This document shows positions 18,101-25,509 of a stretch of DNA of 64,000 nucleotides, piece by piece. Under the pieces are notes generated by a model. It was given only the letters and a program-made list of their open reading frames with translations, searched no databases and had not been told where the DNA came from. Position numbers and translations under genes: made by a program. Position 1 is the stretch's first letter. Every line of letters begins with the position of its first letter. The DNA is taken from positions 124,001 to 188,000 of the forward strand of contig NZ_JAGGLR010000013.1 of NCBI RefSeq assembly GCF_017874715.1. The letters run 5' to 3'. This stretch comes from Streptomyces iranensis (GTDB lineage Bacteria > Actinomycetota > Actinomycetes > Streptomycetales > Streptomycetaceae).

Positions 18101-18916
18101 CTGCGCCTCGCCGCCGACCCGGACGGCTTCGCACGGGAGCTCGCCCGCCCCATGCCCCGGCCGCCGCGCCCCGCCGCGCGGCGCGGCACCCGCTTCCACG
18201 CCTGGGTCGAGTCGCGCTTCGAGGCGCTGCCGCTGCCCTTCCTCGGCCCGGACGAGCTGCCGGGCGGTGAGGACGACGAGGCGGAGATCGCCGACGAGCG
18301 GGATCTGGCCGCGCTCAAGGAGGCGTTCGCCCGCACGCCGTATGCGCGTCGCACCCCTTACCGCGTGGAGGTGCCGGTCCAGCTGACCCTGGCGGGCCGC
18401 ACCATCCGCGGCCGGATCGACGCGGTGTACCGCGAGTCCGGTACGGGCCCCGACGACGGCCCGCGCTACGAGATCGTCGACTGGAAGACCGGCCGCTCCC
18501 AGGACGCCGACCCGCTGCAGCTGGCCATCTACCGCGTCGCCTGGGCCGAACAGCACGGACTGCCCCTGTCGGCGGTCACGGCGGCCTTCGTGTACGTACG
18601 CAGCGGTGAGGTGGTCCGCCCCGCCGGGCTGCCCGGCCGGGCCGGGCTCGAGCGCGTCCTGCTCGGGGAGCCGGGGGACGCGGAAGTGGGCGGGAACGTG
18701 GACATCGGTGGCGGGGACGGGGACGCGGAAGTCGGCGGGGACGCGGACGCGGACGTCGGCGGGAACGTGAACGTCGGCGGGGACGCGGAAGTCGGCGGGA
18801 ACGTGGACGTCGGCGGCGGGGTCGGAGACGCAGACGTCGGCGCGGACGGCGCCGCGGACGCGACCGGAAGTGACCGTATCGATGCCGGAACCGTAACCGA
18901 GAGTGAGCGCACCTGA
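15176..18916 (+). CDS. adnB: AdnB-like helicase-nuclease subunit
   Basis: About 1246 residues, longer than mycobacterial AdnB. SF1 motor with AGAGSGKTT (about 40), LDEYQDTS, GDPCQAIYGWRG and TAHKAKGLEWD; the C-terminal nuclease has GRIDAVY and IVDWKTGR (about 1101) but no Fe-S cysteines. Two insertions add length: a Pro/Glu-rich acidic linker with PPEELE repeats (about 850-935) between motor and nuclease, and a Gly/Asp/Val repeat tail (from about 1165). GTG 15176 was chosen because VSARITDPEELKELLG begins the conserved N-terminus. No Shine-Dalgarno is obvious, but TAGCCT at 15163-15168 is placed for a leaderless transcript. Confidence 0.87.
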   Translation: MSARITDPEELKELLGIPFTPEQVACITAPPAPQVIVAGAGSGKTTVMAARVVWLVGTGQVAPDRVLGLTFTNKAAGELAERVRKALVTAGIVDPDPDPGATEEAPGDPVISTYHAFAGQLLKDHGLRVGLEPSARLLADATRFQLAARVLRSAPGPYPALTRPFADLVTDLLALDAELAEHLVPTGRLRAYDTELLRTLEGTRLTNEALRKVPEAARARQELLGLVEGYREEKRRRDLLDFGDQIAHSATLARDHPEVGRILREQFAVVLLDEYQDTSVAQRLLLSGLFGGGTGHPVTAVGDPCQAIYGWRGASVANLDDFPEHFPHADGRPAERFALSENRRSGGRLLDLANGLAAPLRAMHEGVEALRPAPGAERHGAVRCALLPTHAEELAWLADSIAHLVRTGTPPGEIAVLCRTAGDFAQIQGALVERDIPVEVVGLSGLLHLPEVADLVAVCEVLQDPGANAALVRLLTGPRWRIGPRDLALLGRRARAVVSYGGPDGAEDDPDRRLAEAVEGTDPAEVISLADALDTFLEAGGGPDDGLPFSADARVRFARLAAELRELRRSLADPLMDILHRVLATTGLEVELSASPHALAARRRETLGNFLDVAAAFAGREGGAAVDGEATLQGFLGFLRTAAQYEKGLDNALPGGENTVKVLTAHKAKGLEWDVVAVPGLVAKQFPSEQSRESWTANAKVLPHELRGDARTLPDVTAWDSKGIAAFKDAMKGHQRTEELRLGYVTFTRPRSLLLGSGHWWGPTQKRPRGPSGFLDALREHCEAGYGEIEAWAEPPEEGAENPALRESAADRAWPLPLDPAALRHRRRAADVVLAHLARIETAGEQPTAHSEGPPSADGDLFPEPPEELEPPEELEPPEDPEWPEPPEDPYGSYEDEPYDGAPHPGPHTAPEPGAPEPDVPEITSEPAEGELAPEEARLAGSWDRDLDALAGELRRARETVHEVPLPGTLTASQLLRLAADPDGFARELARPMPRPPRPAARRGTRFHAWVESRFEALPLPFLGPDELPGGEDDEAEIADERDLAALKEAFARTPYARRTPYRVEVPVQLTLAGRTIRGRIDAVYRESGTGPDDGPRYEIVDWKTGRSQDADPLQLAIYRVAWAEQHGLPLSAVTAAFVYVRSGEVVRPAGLPGRAGLERVLLGEPGDAEVGGNVDIGGGDGDAEVGGDADADVGGNVNVGGDAEVGGNVDVGGGVGDADVGADGAADATGSDRIDAGTVTESERT
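18677..18846. repeat. In-frame minisatellite at the 3' end of adnB
   Basis: Imperfect repeats of GACGCGGAAGTCGGCGGG-type units (about 18-36 bp) encode a Gly-Gly-Asp/Asn-Val/Ala tail after the nuclease domain. Copies alternate GAAGT/GACGT, and the frame is kept throughout. Confidence 0.8.
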
Positions 18917-18970
18917 GCGGCCCGGAGGCCCCCGCCCTTGTCCGGCCGCGGGCCGGATAGGCTCACATGC

Positions 18971-20374
18971 ATGAGCAACACCCCGGACACGGACAACGCC
19001 GTCCGCGCCTTTGTGGACGGCCATCGCGCCGCCTTCCTCGCCGAGCTCTCCGAATGGCTGCGCATCCCGTCCGTATCCGCCGACCCCGCCCGCGCCGACG
19101 ACGTCCGGCGCGGCGCCCAGTGGCTCAGGGGCCACCTGGCCGCCACGGGCTTCCCGGTGACTGAGATATGGGACACACCGGGCGCCCCGGCCGTGTTCGC
19201 CGAATGGCCGTCCGGCGATCCCGACGCCCTTACGGTGCTCGTCTACGGTCACCACGACGTCCAGCCCGCCGACCGCGCGGACGGCTGGCGCACCGACCCC
19301 TTCGAGCCCGTCATCGAGGACGGCAGGCTCTACGCCCGCGGCGCCGCCGACGACAAGGGGCAGGTTCTCTTCCACACCCTGGGGATACGGGCACACCTGG
19401 CCGCGACCGGCCGTGTCGCGCCCGCGGTGAACCTCAAGCTGCTGATCGAGGGCGAGGAGGAGTCCGGTTCCCCGCACTTCCCCGAGCTGGTCCGCGCGCA
19501 CGCCGACCGGCTGGCCTGCGACACCGTGATCGTCTCCGATACCGGGATGTGGTCCGAGGACACCCCGACCGTCTGCACCGGTATGCGCGGCCTCGTGGAG
19601 TGCCAGGTCGATCTCCACGGCCCAGGCCAGGACATCCACTCCGGCTCCTTCGGCGGCGCGGTCCCCAACCCGGCCACCGAGGCCGCCCGACTGGTCGCCG
19701 CGCTGCACGGCGACGACCGTAAGGTGGCGATCCCCGGCTTCTACGACGGCGTCGTGGAGCTGACCGAGCGTGACCGCGAGCTCTTCGCCGAGCTGCCGTT
19801 CGACGAGGCGGGCTGGCTGCGGACCGCGCATTCACGGGCCACGCTCGGCGAGGCCGGGTACTCCACCCTGGAGCGGATCTGGGCCCGTCCGACCGCCGAG
19901 GTCAACGGCATCGGCGGGGGCTACCAGGGGCCGGGCGGAAAGACCATCGTGCCCTCGGCCGCCCAGCTGAAGCTGTCCTTCCGGCTGGTGGCGGGCCAGG
20001 ACGTGGAGAAGATCCAGTCGGCCGTGCGGGACTGGGTCGCCGCCCTGCTCCCGGCCGGGATCCGCCATGAGATCACCTACTGGGGCGCCACCCGCCCCTG
20101 TCTGACCCCGCTGGACCACCCCGCGCTCCAGTCGGTCGTCCGCGCCATGGGGCGCGCCTTCGGCCAGAAGGTCCGCTTCACCCGCGAGGGCGGGTCGGGC
20201 CCCGCCGCCGATCTCCAGGACATCCTCGGCGCTCCGGTGCTCTTCCTGGGCATCTCGGTGCCGTCCGACGGCTGGCACGCGCCCAACGAGAAGGTCGAGC
20301 TCGGCCTGCTCATGAAGGGCGCCGAGACGGCCGCCCACCTTTGGGCCGATCTGGCCGAGAATGGACGGGAATAG
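18971..20374 (+). CDS. M20 family metallopeptidase (dipeptidase)
   Basis: 467 residues. Zinc-dependent M20/ArgE-DapE family: GHHDVQP, RGAADDKGQ (bridging Asp), IEGEEESGS (catalytic Glu pair), the lid domain IHSGSFGG, and the C-terminal APNEKVEL metal ligand region are all present. The best guess is a cytosolic dipeptidase of the broad PepV/CNDP type. ATG 18971 was chosen over a GTG 33 bp upstream because TAGGCT lies 7 nt before it, a leaderless arrangement; there is no ribosome-binding site for either. It lies between adnB and nudC, where mycobacteria carry an unrelated transporter gene. Confidence 0.88.
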   Translation: MSNTPDTDNAVRAFVDGHRAAFLAELSEWLRIPSVSADPARADDVRRGAQWLRGHLAATGFPVTEIWDTPGAPAVFAEWPSGDPDALTVLVYGHHDVQPADRADGWRTDPFEPVIEDGRLYARGAADDKGQVLFHTLGIRAHLAATGRVAPAVNLKLLIEGEEESGSPHFPELVRAHADRLACDTVIVSDTGMWSEDTPTVCTGMRGLVECQVDLHGPGQDIHSGSFGGAVPNPATEAARLVAALHGDDRKVAIPGFYDGVVELTERDRELFAELPFDEAGWLRTAHSRATLGEAGYSTLERIWARPTAEVNGIGGGYQGPGGKTIVPSAAQLKLSFRLVAGQDVEKIQSAVRDWVAALLPAGIRHEITYWGATRPCLTPLDHPALQSVVRAMGRAFGQKVRFTREGGSGPAADLQDILGAPVLFLGISVPSDGWHAPNEKVELGLLMKGAETAAHLWADLAENGRE

Positions 20375-20425
20375 CTTGCTCATGTACGTGAACCACCCAT
20401 TTCACTGGGGGAGTTGGAAGCAGCT

Positions 20426-21361
20426 GTGACCACCTCGACCGACCACGCCACCGACCGGCCGATCACGCTCAGCGCCCCGGGCGGCATCGACCGCTCCGCG
20501 CACCACCGCTTGGACGAGGCGTGGCTGGCCGCTGCGTGGAGCCACCCGACGACGCGCGTCTTCGTGGTCTCCGGCGGCCAGGCCCTGGTCGACGACACCC
20601 CGGACGGCCGTACCGAACTCGTCATGACCCCGTCCTTCGAGGCCCCGCCCACCGAGAACCACCGCTACTTCCTGGGCACCGACCAGGAGGGCGTGCGCTA
20701 CTTCGCGCTCCAGAAGGACTCCCTGCCGGGGCGGATGGACCAGTCGGCGCGCCCGGCCGGGCTGCGCGAGGCGGGCGTGCTGCTCTCCGAGCGCGACGCG
20801 GGGCTGCTGGTGCACGCGGTCGCGCTGGAGAACTGGCAGCGGCTGCACCGCTTCTGTTCACGCTGCGGTCAGCGCACGGTGATCGCGGCGGCGGGCCATA
20901 TCCGCCGCTGCCCGGCGTGCGGGGCCGAGCACTACCCCCGCACCGACCCCGCCGTGATCATGCTGGTGAAGGACGATCAGGACCGGGCGCTGCTGGGACG
21001 CCAGGTGCACTGGCCGGAGGGGCGCTTCTCGACGCTGGCGGGCTTCGTGGAGCCGGGCGAGTCGATCGAGCAGGCCGTGGTCCGCGAGGTGGCGGAGGAG
21101 GCCGGTGTCACGGTCGGTGAGGTCGATTACGTGGCCAGCCAGCCGTGGCCGTTCCCGTCCAGCCTGATGCTCGGCTTCATGGCCCGTGCCACGTCCTCCC
21201 GGATCCAGGTGGACGGCGAGGAGATCCACGAGGCGCGCTGGTTCTCCCGGGACGACCTGCGGGCCGCGATCGAGTCCGGGGAGGTCCTGCCTCCCTCCGG
21301 AATCTCGATCGCGGCCCGGCTGATCGAGCTCTGGTACGGCGAGCCGCTGCCGCGGGGCTGA
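20426..21361 (+). CDS. nudC: NADH pyrophosphatase / NAD-cap hydrolase NudC
   Basis: 311 residues. The central zinc ribbon has CSRCGQR and CPACGAEHYPR (about 144-172). The Nudix box GFVEPGESIEQ...REVAEEAGV (about 206) and the downstream SQPWPFPSS signature distinguish NudC from other Nudix enzymes. It hydrolyses NADH and removes NAD caps from RNA. GTG 20426 was chosen because GGAAG lies 5 nt upstream; an in-frame TTG at 20414 is possible. The nudC-mrx1-uvrD2-wblC order is also mycobacterial. Confidence 0.92.
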   Translation: MTTSTDHATDRPITLSAPGGIDRSAHHRLDEAWLAAAWSHPTTRVFVVSGGQALVDDTPDGRTELVMTPSFEAPPTENHRYFLGTDQEGVRYFALQKDSLPGRMDQSARPAGLREAGVLLSERDAGLLVHAVALENWQRLHRFCSRCGQRTVIAAAGHIRRCPACGAEHYPRTDPAVIMLVKDDQDRALLGRQVHWPEGRFSTLAGFVEPGESIEQAVVREVAEEAGVTVGEVDYVASQPWPFPSSLMLGFMARATSSRIQVDGEEIHEARWFSRDDLRAAIESGEVLPPSGISIAARLIELWYGEPLPRG

Positions 21362-21474
21362 GTCAGAGACCGCGGGACTGACGCAGCACCGGACTGACGC
21401 AGAGACCGCGGGACCGACTCAGTGGCCGCGAGGGCCGGGTCAGAGCCCGCGGGGGCGGCTCGGAGACCGCCCGC

Positions 21475-21717
21475 TCAGAGCCCGACCTTGGCCTTGACCT
21501 GCGCCAGGGACGGGTTGGTCAGGGTCGACCCATCGGGGAAGAGGACGGTCGGCACGGTCTGGTTGCCACCGTTCGCCTTCTCTACGAAGGCCGCGGACTC
21601 CGGGTCCTGCTCGATGTTGATCTCGGTGTAGGTGATGCCCTCGCGGTCCATCTGCCCCTTCAGGCGTCGGCAGTAGCCGCACCAGGTGGTGCTGTACATC
21701 GTCACAGTGCCGGACAT
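21475..21717 (-). CDS. mrx1: Mycoredoxin-type glutaredoxin-like protein
   Basis: 80 residues, a minimal thioredoxin fold with N-terminal WCGYC redox motif and cis-Pro in QTVPTVLF. Mycoredoxins reduce mycothiol-mixed disulfides in actinobacteria, which lack glutathione. It is leftward, divergent from uvrD2. The leader holds GGAG about 13 nt before the ATG and a SigR-type promoter (separate entry), which ties it to the thiol-oxidative stress response. Confidence 0.9.
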   Translation of the reverse strand: MSGTVTMYSTTWCGYCRRLKGQMDREGITYTEINIEQDPESAAFVEKANGGNQTVPTVLFPDGSTLTNPSLAQVKAKVGL

Positions 21718-21761
21718 CGGTCTTCGCTCTCCTCGGGGTCGTGGTGGGTGGGCAGAAGGTG

Positions 21762-21788
21762 AACGCTCACCTTCCGCCGGTGATTCCC
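21762..21788 (-). promoter_or_regulatory. SigR-dependent promoter of mrx1
   Basis: Read leftward: GGGAAT (21788-21783), 18-nt spacer, GTT (21764-21762), the consensus for Streptomyces SigR. Predicted transcription start is about 38 nt before the mrx1 ATG. Confidence 0.8.
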
Positions 21789-21815
21789 GGATTCATATGA
21801 CCGGAAGGCCATGGC

Positions 21816-21824
21816 TGTGGACAA
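21816..21824 (-). promoter_or_regulatory. DnaA-box match upstream of uvrD2
   Basis: TGTGGACAA here is the complement of TTGTCCACA, the preferred Streptomyces DnaA box. It lies 41 bp before the uvrD2 start, in the mrx1/uvrD2 intergenic region. It is a single box, so a chance match cannot be excluded. Confidence 0.4.
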
Positions 21825-21864
21825 CCGGCATCGGGCGTCTCAGGGGACCTGGCAGCATGGCGGG

Positions 21865-24159
21865 GTGACTGCAGCAACGTCCTCCACTCTGTTCCCGCAC
21901 GGCTCGACGCCGGGTGCCTATGCGGCCACGCCGCGTGACGCCGACGCGGTGCTCGATGGGCTCGACCCCGAGCAGCGCGAGGTGGCGACGTCCCTGCACG
22001 GCGCGGTGTGCGTGCTGGCCGGGGCCGGCACCGGCAAGACCCGTGCCATCACCCACCGGATCGCCTATGGGGTGCGCGCGGGGATGCTCCAGCCGGCCAG
22101 TGTGCTGGCCGTCACCTTCACCAACCGCGCGGCGGGGGAGATGCGCGGCCGGCTGCGGCAGCTCGGCGCGGGCGGGGTGCAGGCGCGCACCTTCCACTCG
22201 GCGGCCCTGCGTCAGCTGCAGTACTTCTGGCCCAAGGCGGTCGGCGGTGAGGTGCCGCGGCTGGTCGAGCGCAAGGTGCAGCTCGTCGCCGAGGCCGCCG
22301 CCCGGTGCCGGGTCCGGCTGGACCGCAATGAGCTGCGGGACGTGACCGGCGAGATCGAATGGTCGAAGGTCACCCAGACCGTGCCCGAGGACTATCCGGC
22401 CGTGGCCGCCAAGTCCGGCCGTGAGGCCCCCCGGGACGCCGCCGAGATCGGCCGGATCTACGCCACCTATGAGCAGTTGAAGCGCGACCGCGGCGTCATC
22501 GACTTCGAGGATGTGCTGCTTCTCACGGTCGGTGTGCTCCAGGAGCGGCCGGACATCGCCGATCAGGTGCGCCGTCAGTACCAGCACTTCGTGGTCGACG
22601 AGTACCAGGACGTCAGCCCGCTGCAGCAGCGGCTGCTGGATCTGTGGCTGGGCGAGCGGGACAGCCTCTGCGTGGTCGGCGACGCCAGCCAGACCATCTA
22701 CTCCTTCACCGGCGCCACCCCCGACCATCTGCTGAACTTCCGCACCCGCCACCCCCGGGCCACCGTGGTCAAGCTGATCCGGGACTACCGCTCGACCCCC
22801 CAGGTGGTCCACCTGGCCAACGGGCTGCTGTCCCAGGCCCGCGGCCGGGCCGCCGAGCACCGGCTGGAGCTGGTCTCCCAGCGGGAGGCGGGCCCCGACC
22901 CGGTCTACGCCGCCTATGCGGACGAGCCGGCCGAGGCCGAGGGCACCGCCCGCCGGATCCGGGAGCTGATCACCCCGGTCGAGCGGGGAGGCGCGGGGAT
23001 CCCGGCGAGCCAGATCGCGGTCCTGTACCGGGTCAACGCCCAATCGGAGCTCTATGAGCAGGCGCTGGCCGATGCCCAGGTGCCCTATCAGCTGCGCGGT
23101 GCCGAGCGGTTCTTCGAGCGGCCCGAGGTGCGGGAGGCGGGGCTGCTGCTGCGCGGCGCGGCCCGTGGCGGAAGCGCCGACCCGGAGCTGGCGGACGCGG
23201 ACATCCCGTCCCAGGTGCGGGCCGTGCTGGGCACCCGTGGCTGGACGCCCGAGCCTCCGTCGGGATCGGGTGCGGTGCGCGACCGCTGGGAGTCCCTGGC
23301 CGCCCTGGTGCGGCTCGCCGAGGACTTCGCGGCGAGCCGTCCCGGGGCCACCCTCTCCGATCTGGTGGCGGAGCTCGATGAGCGGGCGGCGGCGCAGCAC
23401 GCCCCGACCGTCGAGGGTGTGACCCTCGCCTCGCTCCACGCGGCCAAGGGCCTCGAATGGGACGCCGTCTTCCTGGTCGGTCTCACCGAGGGAATGGTGC
23501 CGATCACCTACGCCAAGACGGAGCAGCAGATCGAGGAGGAGCGTCGGCTGCTGTATGTGGGGGTCACCCGCGCCCGTCGCCATCTGACGCTGTCCTGGGC
23601 GCTTTCGAGGGCTCCGGGCGGCCGGGCCTCCCGCCGCCCCACCCGCTTTCTCAACGGGCTGCGGCCCGGCTCCCAGGCCGTCGGCGCCCGTGCCCCGGGC
23701 GGGGGCGGCGGGATCGAGCGCGGGGCGGCGGCCTCGGGCGGAGGCGGCGGGGTGCGCAAGCGGCGTGGCCCGGTCCACTGCCGGGTGTGCGGCCGGGCGC
23801 TGACCGACGCGGGCGAGATGAAGCTGATGCGCTGCGAGGGCTGCCCGTCCGAGCTGGACGAGGCGCTCTATGAGCGGCTGCGCGACTGGCGGGCGGAGCA
23901 GGCGGGGCTGCTGGGGCAGCCGACGTACTGCGTGTTCACCGACAAGACACTGCTCGCGATCGCCGAGGCCGTTCCGGGAACCGAGCCGGAGCTCGCCCAC
24001 ATCTCCGGTGTCGGAAGGCGCAAGCTGGACCGGTTCGGGGCCGATGTTCTCGCGCTGTGCGCGGGCAGGGAACTGCCCTCCGCACTCGACGGCGAGGGCG
24101 ACGGTGATGCCGGGGGAAGCCATTCGGGTGACCGTTGGCAAAACTCGACGGAAAAATAG
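21865..24159 (+). CDS. uvrD2: UvrD2-type DNA helicase with tetracysteine and HRDC domains
   Basis: 764 residues. SF1 helicase core: LAGAGTGKTRA (about 53), VDEYQDVSP, GDASQTIYSFTG, SLHAAKGLEWD, YVGVTRAR. A Gly-rich linker leads to a four-Cys module (CRVC...CEGC, about 638-662) and a C-terminal HRDC domain (about 672-732) with ISGVGRRKLDRFG. This is the architecture of mycobacterial UvrD2, a helicase essential there. GTG 21865 was preferred to an ATG 54 bp upstream because conserved sequence starts near it. wblC follows. Confidence 0.93.
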   Translation: MTAATSSTLFPHGSTPGAYAATPRDADAVLDGLDPEQREVATSLHGAVCVLAGAGTGKTRAITHRIAYGVRAGMLQPASVLAVTFTNRAAGEMRGRLRQLGAGGVQARTFHSAALRQLQYFWPKAVGGEVPRLVERKVQLVAEAAARCRVRLDRNELRDVTGEIEWSKVTQTVPEDYPAVAAKSGREAPRDAAEIGRIYATYEQLKRDRGVIDFEDVLLLTVGVLQERPDIADQVRRQYQHFVVDEYQDVSPLQQRLLDLWLGERDSLCVVGDASQTIYSFTGATPDHLLNFRTRHPRATVVKLIRDYRSTPQVVHLANGLLSQARGRAAEHRLELVSQREAGPDPVYAAYADEPAEAEGTARRIRELITPVERGGAGIPASQIAVLYRVNAQSELYEQALADAQVPYQLRGAERFFERPEVREAGLLLRGAARGGSADPELADADIPSQVRAVLGTRGWTPEPPSGSGAVRDRWESLAALVRLAEDFAASRPGATLSDLVAELDERAAAQHAPTVEGVTLASLHAAKGLEWDAVFLVGLTEGMVPITYAKTEQQIEEERRLLYVGVTRARRHLTLSWALSRAPGGRASRRPTRFLNGLRPGSQAVGARAPGGGGGIERGAAASGGGGGVRKRRGPVHCRVCGRALTDAGEMKLMRCEGCPSELDEALYERLRDWRAEQAGLLGQPTYCVFTDKTLLAIAEAVPGTEPELAHISGVGRRKLDRFGADVLALCAGRELPSALDGEGDGDAGGSHSGDRWQNSTEK

Positions 24160-24190
24160 TTTGCGCGCGTGGAGGCCCTACCCATAGCCT
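24151..24190 (+). promoter_or_regulatory. wblC promoter with AT-rich activator element
   Basis: GAAAAATAG lies immediately upstream of a poor -35 (TTGCGC, 24161-24166), 18 bp before TAGCCT (24185-24190). WhiB7/WblC proteins bind such AT-rich sequence through their AT-hook next to SigA at weak -35 elements, so this fits an autoregulated wblC promoter. The transcript would start near 24197, giving a leader of about 490 nt. Confidence 0.7.
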
Positions 24191-24301
24191 TCCGAGCACG
24201 GAAGACAACGGCCCTTCCAGGAGCCGACGATTCCGTGTTGTACTGAACACCCGGATTGGTTTCGGACCGGTCCCTGAGACGCCGAGAGGAGGCGAAGACC
24301 A

Positions 24302-24568
24302 GTGATCAGCTTCATCAACAGCATCAAAAAGGCCGATCGGTCGGTCGTCGCCACATGCCTGCTCGGCTCTGCGCTCCCTGGCACCGGTATGCCCGGCGTC
24401 AATGAGGCGCGCCTCAGCGAGCGACCGATCCAGGCACCTGAGGTAGCAGCAGCGGCACAGGCAATGGCCTATGCCTTTGCGGCCAATGGTGCCGAATCCC
24501 GGACGACGCAGCAGCACCACAAGACGTGGGCCTTCCGCAGGCTCGAACCCTGGAGTTATCCAGCCTGA
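24302..24568 (+). CDS. Upstream ORF in the wblC leader
   Basis: GTG 24302 has a strong GAGAGGAGG site about 9 nt upstream and opens 88 codons inside the wblC leader, ending about 25 nt before a strong terminator. The product has no domain I know; its C-terminal part (TTQQHHKTW...EPWSYPA) is followed directly by the attenuator. In mycobacterial whiB7 and Streptomyces wblC, translation of an upstream ORF controls read-through: ribosome stalling by antibiotics favours antitermination. The position suggests this ORF is the sensor rather than a functional protein. Confidence 0.65.
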   Translation: MISFINSIKKADRSVVATCLLGSALPGTGMPGVNEARLSERPIQAPEVAAAAQAMAYAFAANGAESRTTQQHHKTWAFRRLEPWSYPA

Positions 24569-24592
24569 TCCAGGATCAGGTCGGCACCTTCC

Positions 24593-24635
24593 AGGGCCGC
24601 GGAACCCACACCGGGATCCGCGGCCCTTTTGATTT
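24593..24635 (+). terminator. Attenuator terminator in the wblC leader
   Basis: Perfect 9-bp GC stem (GGGCCGCGG at 24594-24602 with CCGCGGCCC at 24618-24626, extendable by one A-T pair), 15-nt loop, then TTTTGATTT. It lies 49 nt before the wblC start and directly after the upstream ORF. It should end transcription unless an alternative fold forms. Confidence 0.85.
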
Positions 24636-24683
24636 GCCAGAGCCCGGCCACCAGCCGGACCGAAGAGACGAGGAACACACACC

Positions 24684-25046
24684 GTGCAACTCAACGCACA
24701 CGCCCCGTCCGCATCGACCGACCTGAACCGCCCGCCTGACTCCTCGGAGGACTCCTTGACCCCGCTCACCGCCCTCACCGAACTCGATGAGGCCATCGAG
24801 AACCTGGGTGTATCCGTTCCGTGCCGCTCGTACGACCCGGAGGTCTTCTTCGCCGAGTCCCCGGCCGACGTCGAGTACGCGAAGTCGCTCTGTCAGACCT
24901 GCCCGCTGCGGGAGGCATGCCTCGCCGGCGCCAAGGACCGCCGGGAGCCCTGGGGCGTCTGGGGCGGCGAGCTCTTCGTCCAGGGCGTGGTGGTGGCCCG
25001 CAAGCGGCCGCGTGGTCGCCCGCGTAAGAACCCGGTCGCGGCATGA
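24684..25046 (+). CDS. wblC: WhiB-family transcription factor WblC (WhiB7 orthologue)
   Basis: 120 residues. The WhiB domain has four Cys for a [4Fe-4S] cluster (PCRSYD, then CQTCPLREAC), the GVWGGE turn, and a C-terminal AT-hook RPRGRPRKNP that marks the WhiB7/WblC subgroup. It works with SigA to activate intrinsic antibiotic-resistance genes and itself when translation is inhibited. GTG 24684 has GAGGA about 9 nt upstream. It is controlled by an AT-rich promoter and an attenuator leader, and overlaps the next small gene by ATGA. Confidence 0.95.
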   Translation: MQLNAHAPSASTDLNRPPDSSEDSLTPLTALTELDEAIENLGVSVPCRSYDPEVFFAESPADVEYAKSLCQTCPLREACLAGAKDRREPWGVWGGELFVQGVVVARKRPRGRPRKNPVAA

Positions 25047-25354
25047 GCACCATCGGCACCATCGATCGCCCAGCGACGCACGACCCCATGAAGCAGGTCA
25101 CGACGATGACCCCACCGGTCTCCGAAACCCCCGCACCAGATACCTCAGGTGCGCCCGAGGCGCGCCAGAACAGGAACCGAGAGAGGCAACTCATGCAAGA
25201 AGCCCTGGCACGTGCGCATATGCACGACCGGCTGCGGGAAGCCGAGTCCGAACGGCAGGCCGTTCGGCTCGCGGCCGCCCGCCGGATGCAGCGGCGTGCG
25301 GAACGTGCCTCGCGCCGCGCCCGCCGCGCTCTGGCCATGGCGGTCATGCAGTGA
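25043..25354 (+). CDS. Small Arg-rich protein cotranslated with wblC
   Basis: 103 residues. Thr/Pro-rich N-terminus, then a long helical segment dense in Arg, Ala and Gln (from about residue 45), possibly coiled coil or nucleic-acid binding. No family recognised. Its ATG overlaps the wblC stop (ATGA), so it should be made whenever wblC is. A terminator follows about 80 bp after its stop, closing the wblC transcript. Confidence 0.65.
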   Translation: MSTIGTIDRPATHDPMKQVTTMTPPVSETPAPDTSGAPEARQNRNRERQLMQEALARAHMHDRLREAESERQAVRLAAARRMQRRAERASRRARRALAMAVMQ

Positions 25355-25436
25355 CCACCATGTGCGGCACCGGCCGGAGGCGGAGCTGACACACAACACA
25401 CACCGACGGGTCCTACGCCGACCCATCGCGTGACCA

Positions 25437-25468
25437 CGAAGGGCCGGTCCGATCGGGCCGGCCCTTCG
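25437..25468. terminator. Terminator between wblC operon and ABC1 kinase gene
   Basis: Perfect 11-bp stem CGAAGGGCCGG/CCGGCCCTTCG with a 10-nt loop between convergent units. Confidence 0.8.
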
Positions 25469-25509
25469 GCTATCCCGAGGCGCCCGCGCTCAGACGGAGG
25501 TCTCCGAGC

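Noticed and set aside
20368..20400. SigR-type promoter for nudC
   Set aside because: GGGAAT is present, but the bases 18 nt later are AAC, not GTT.
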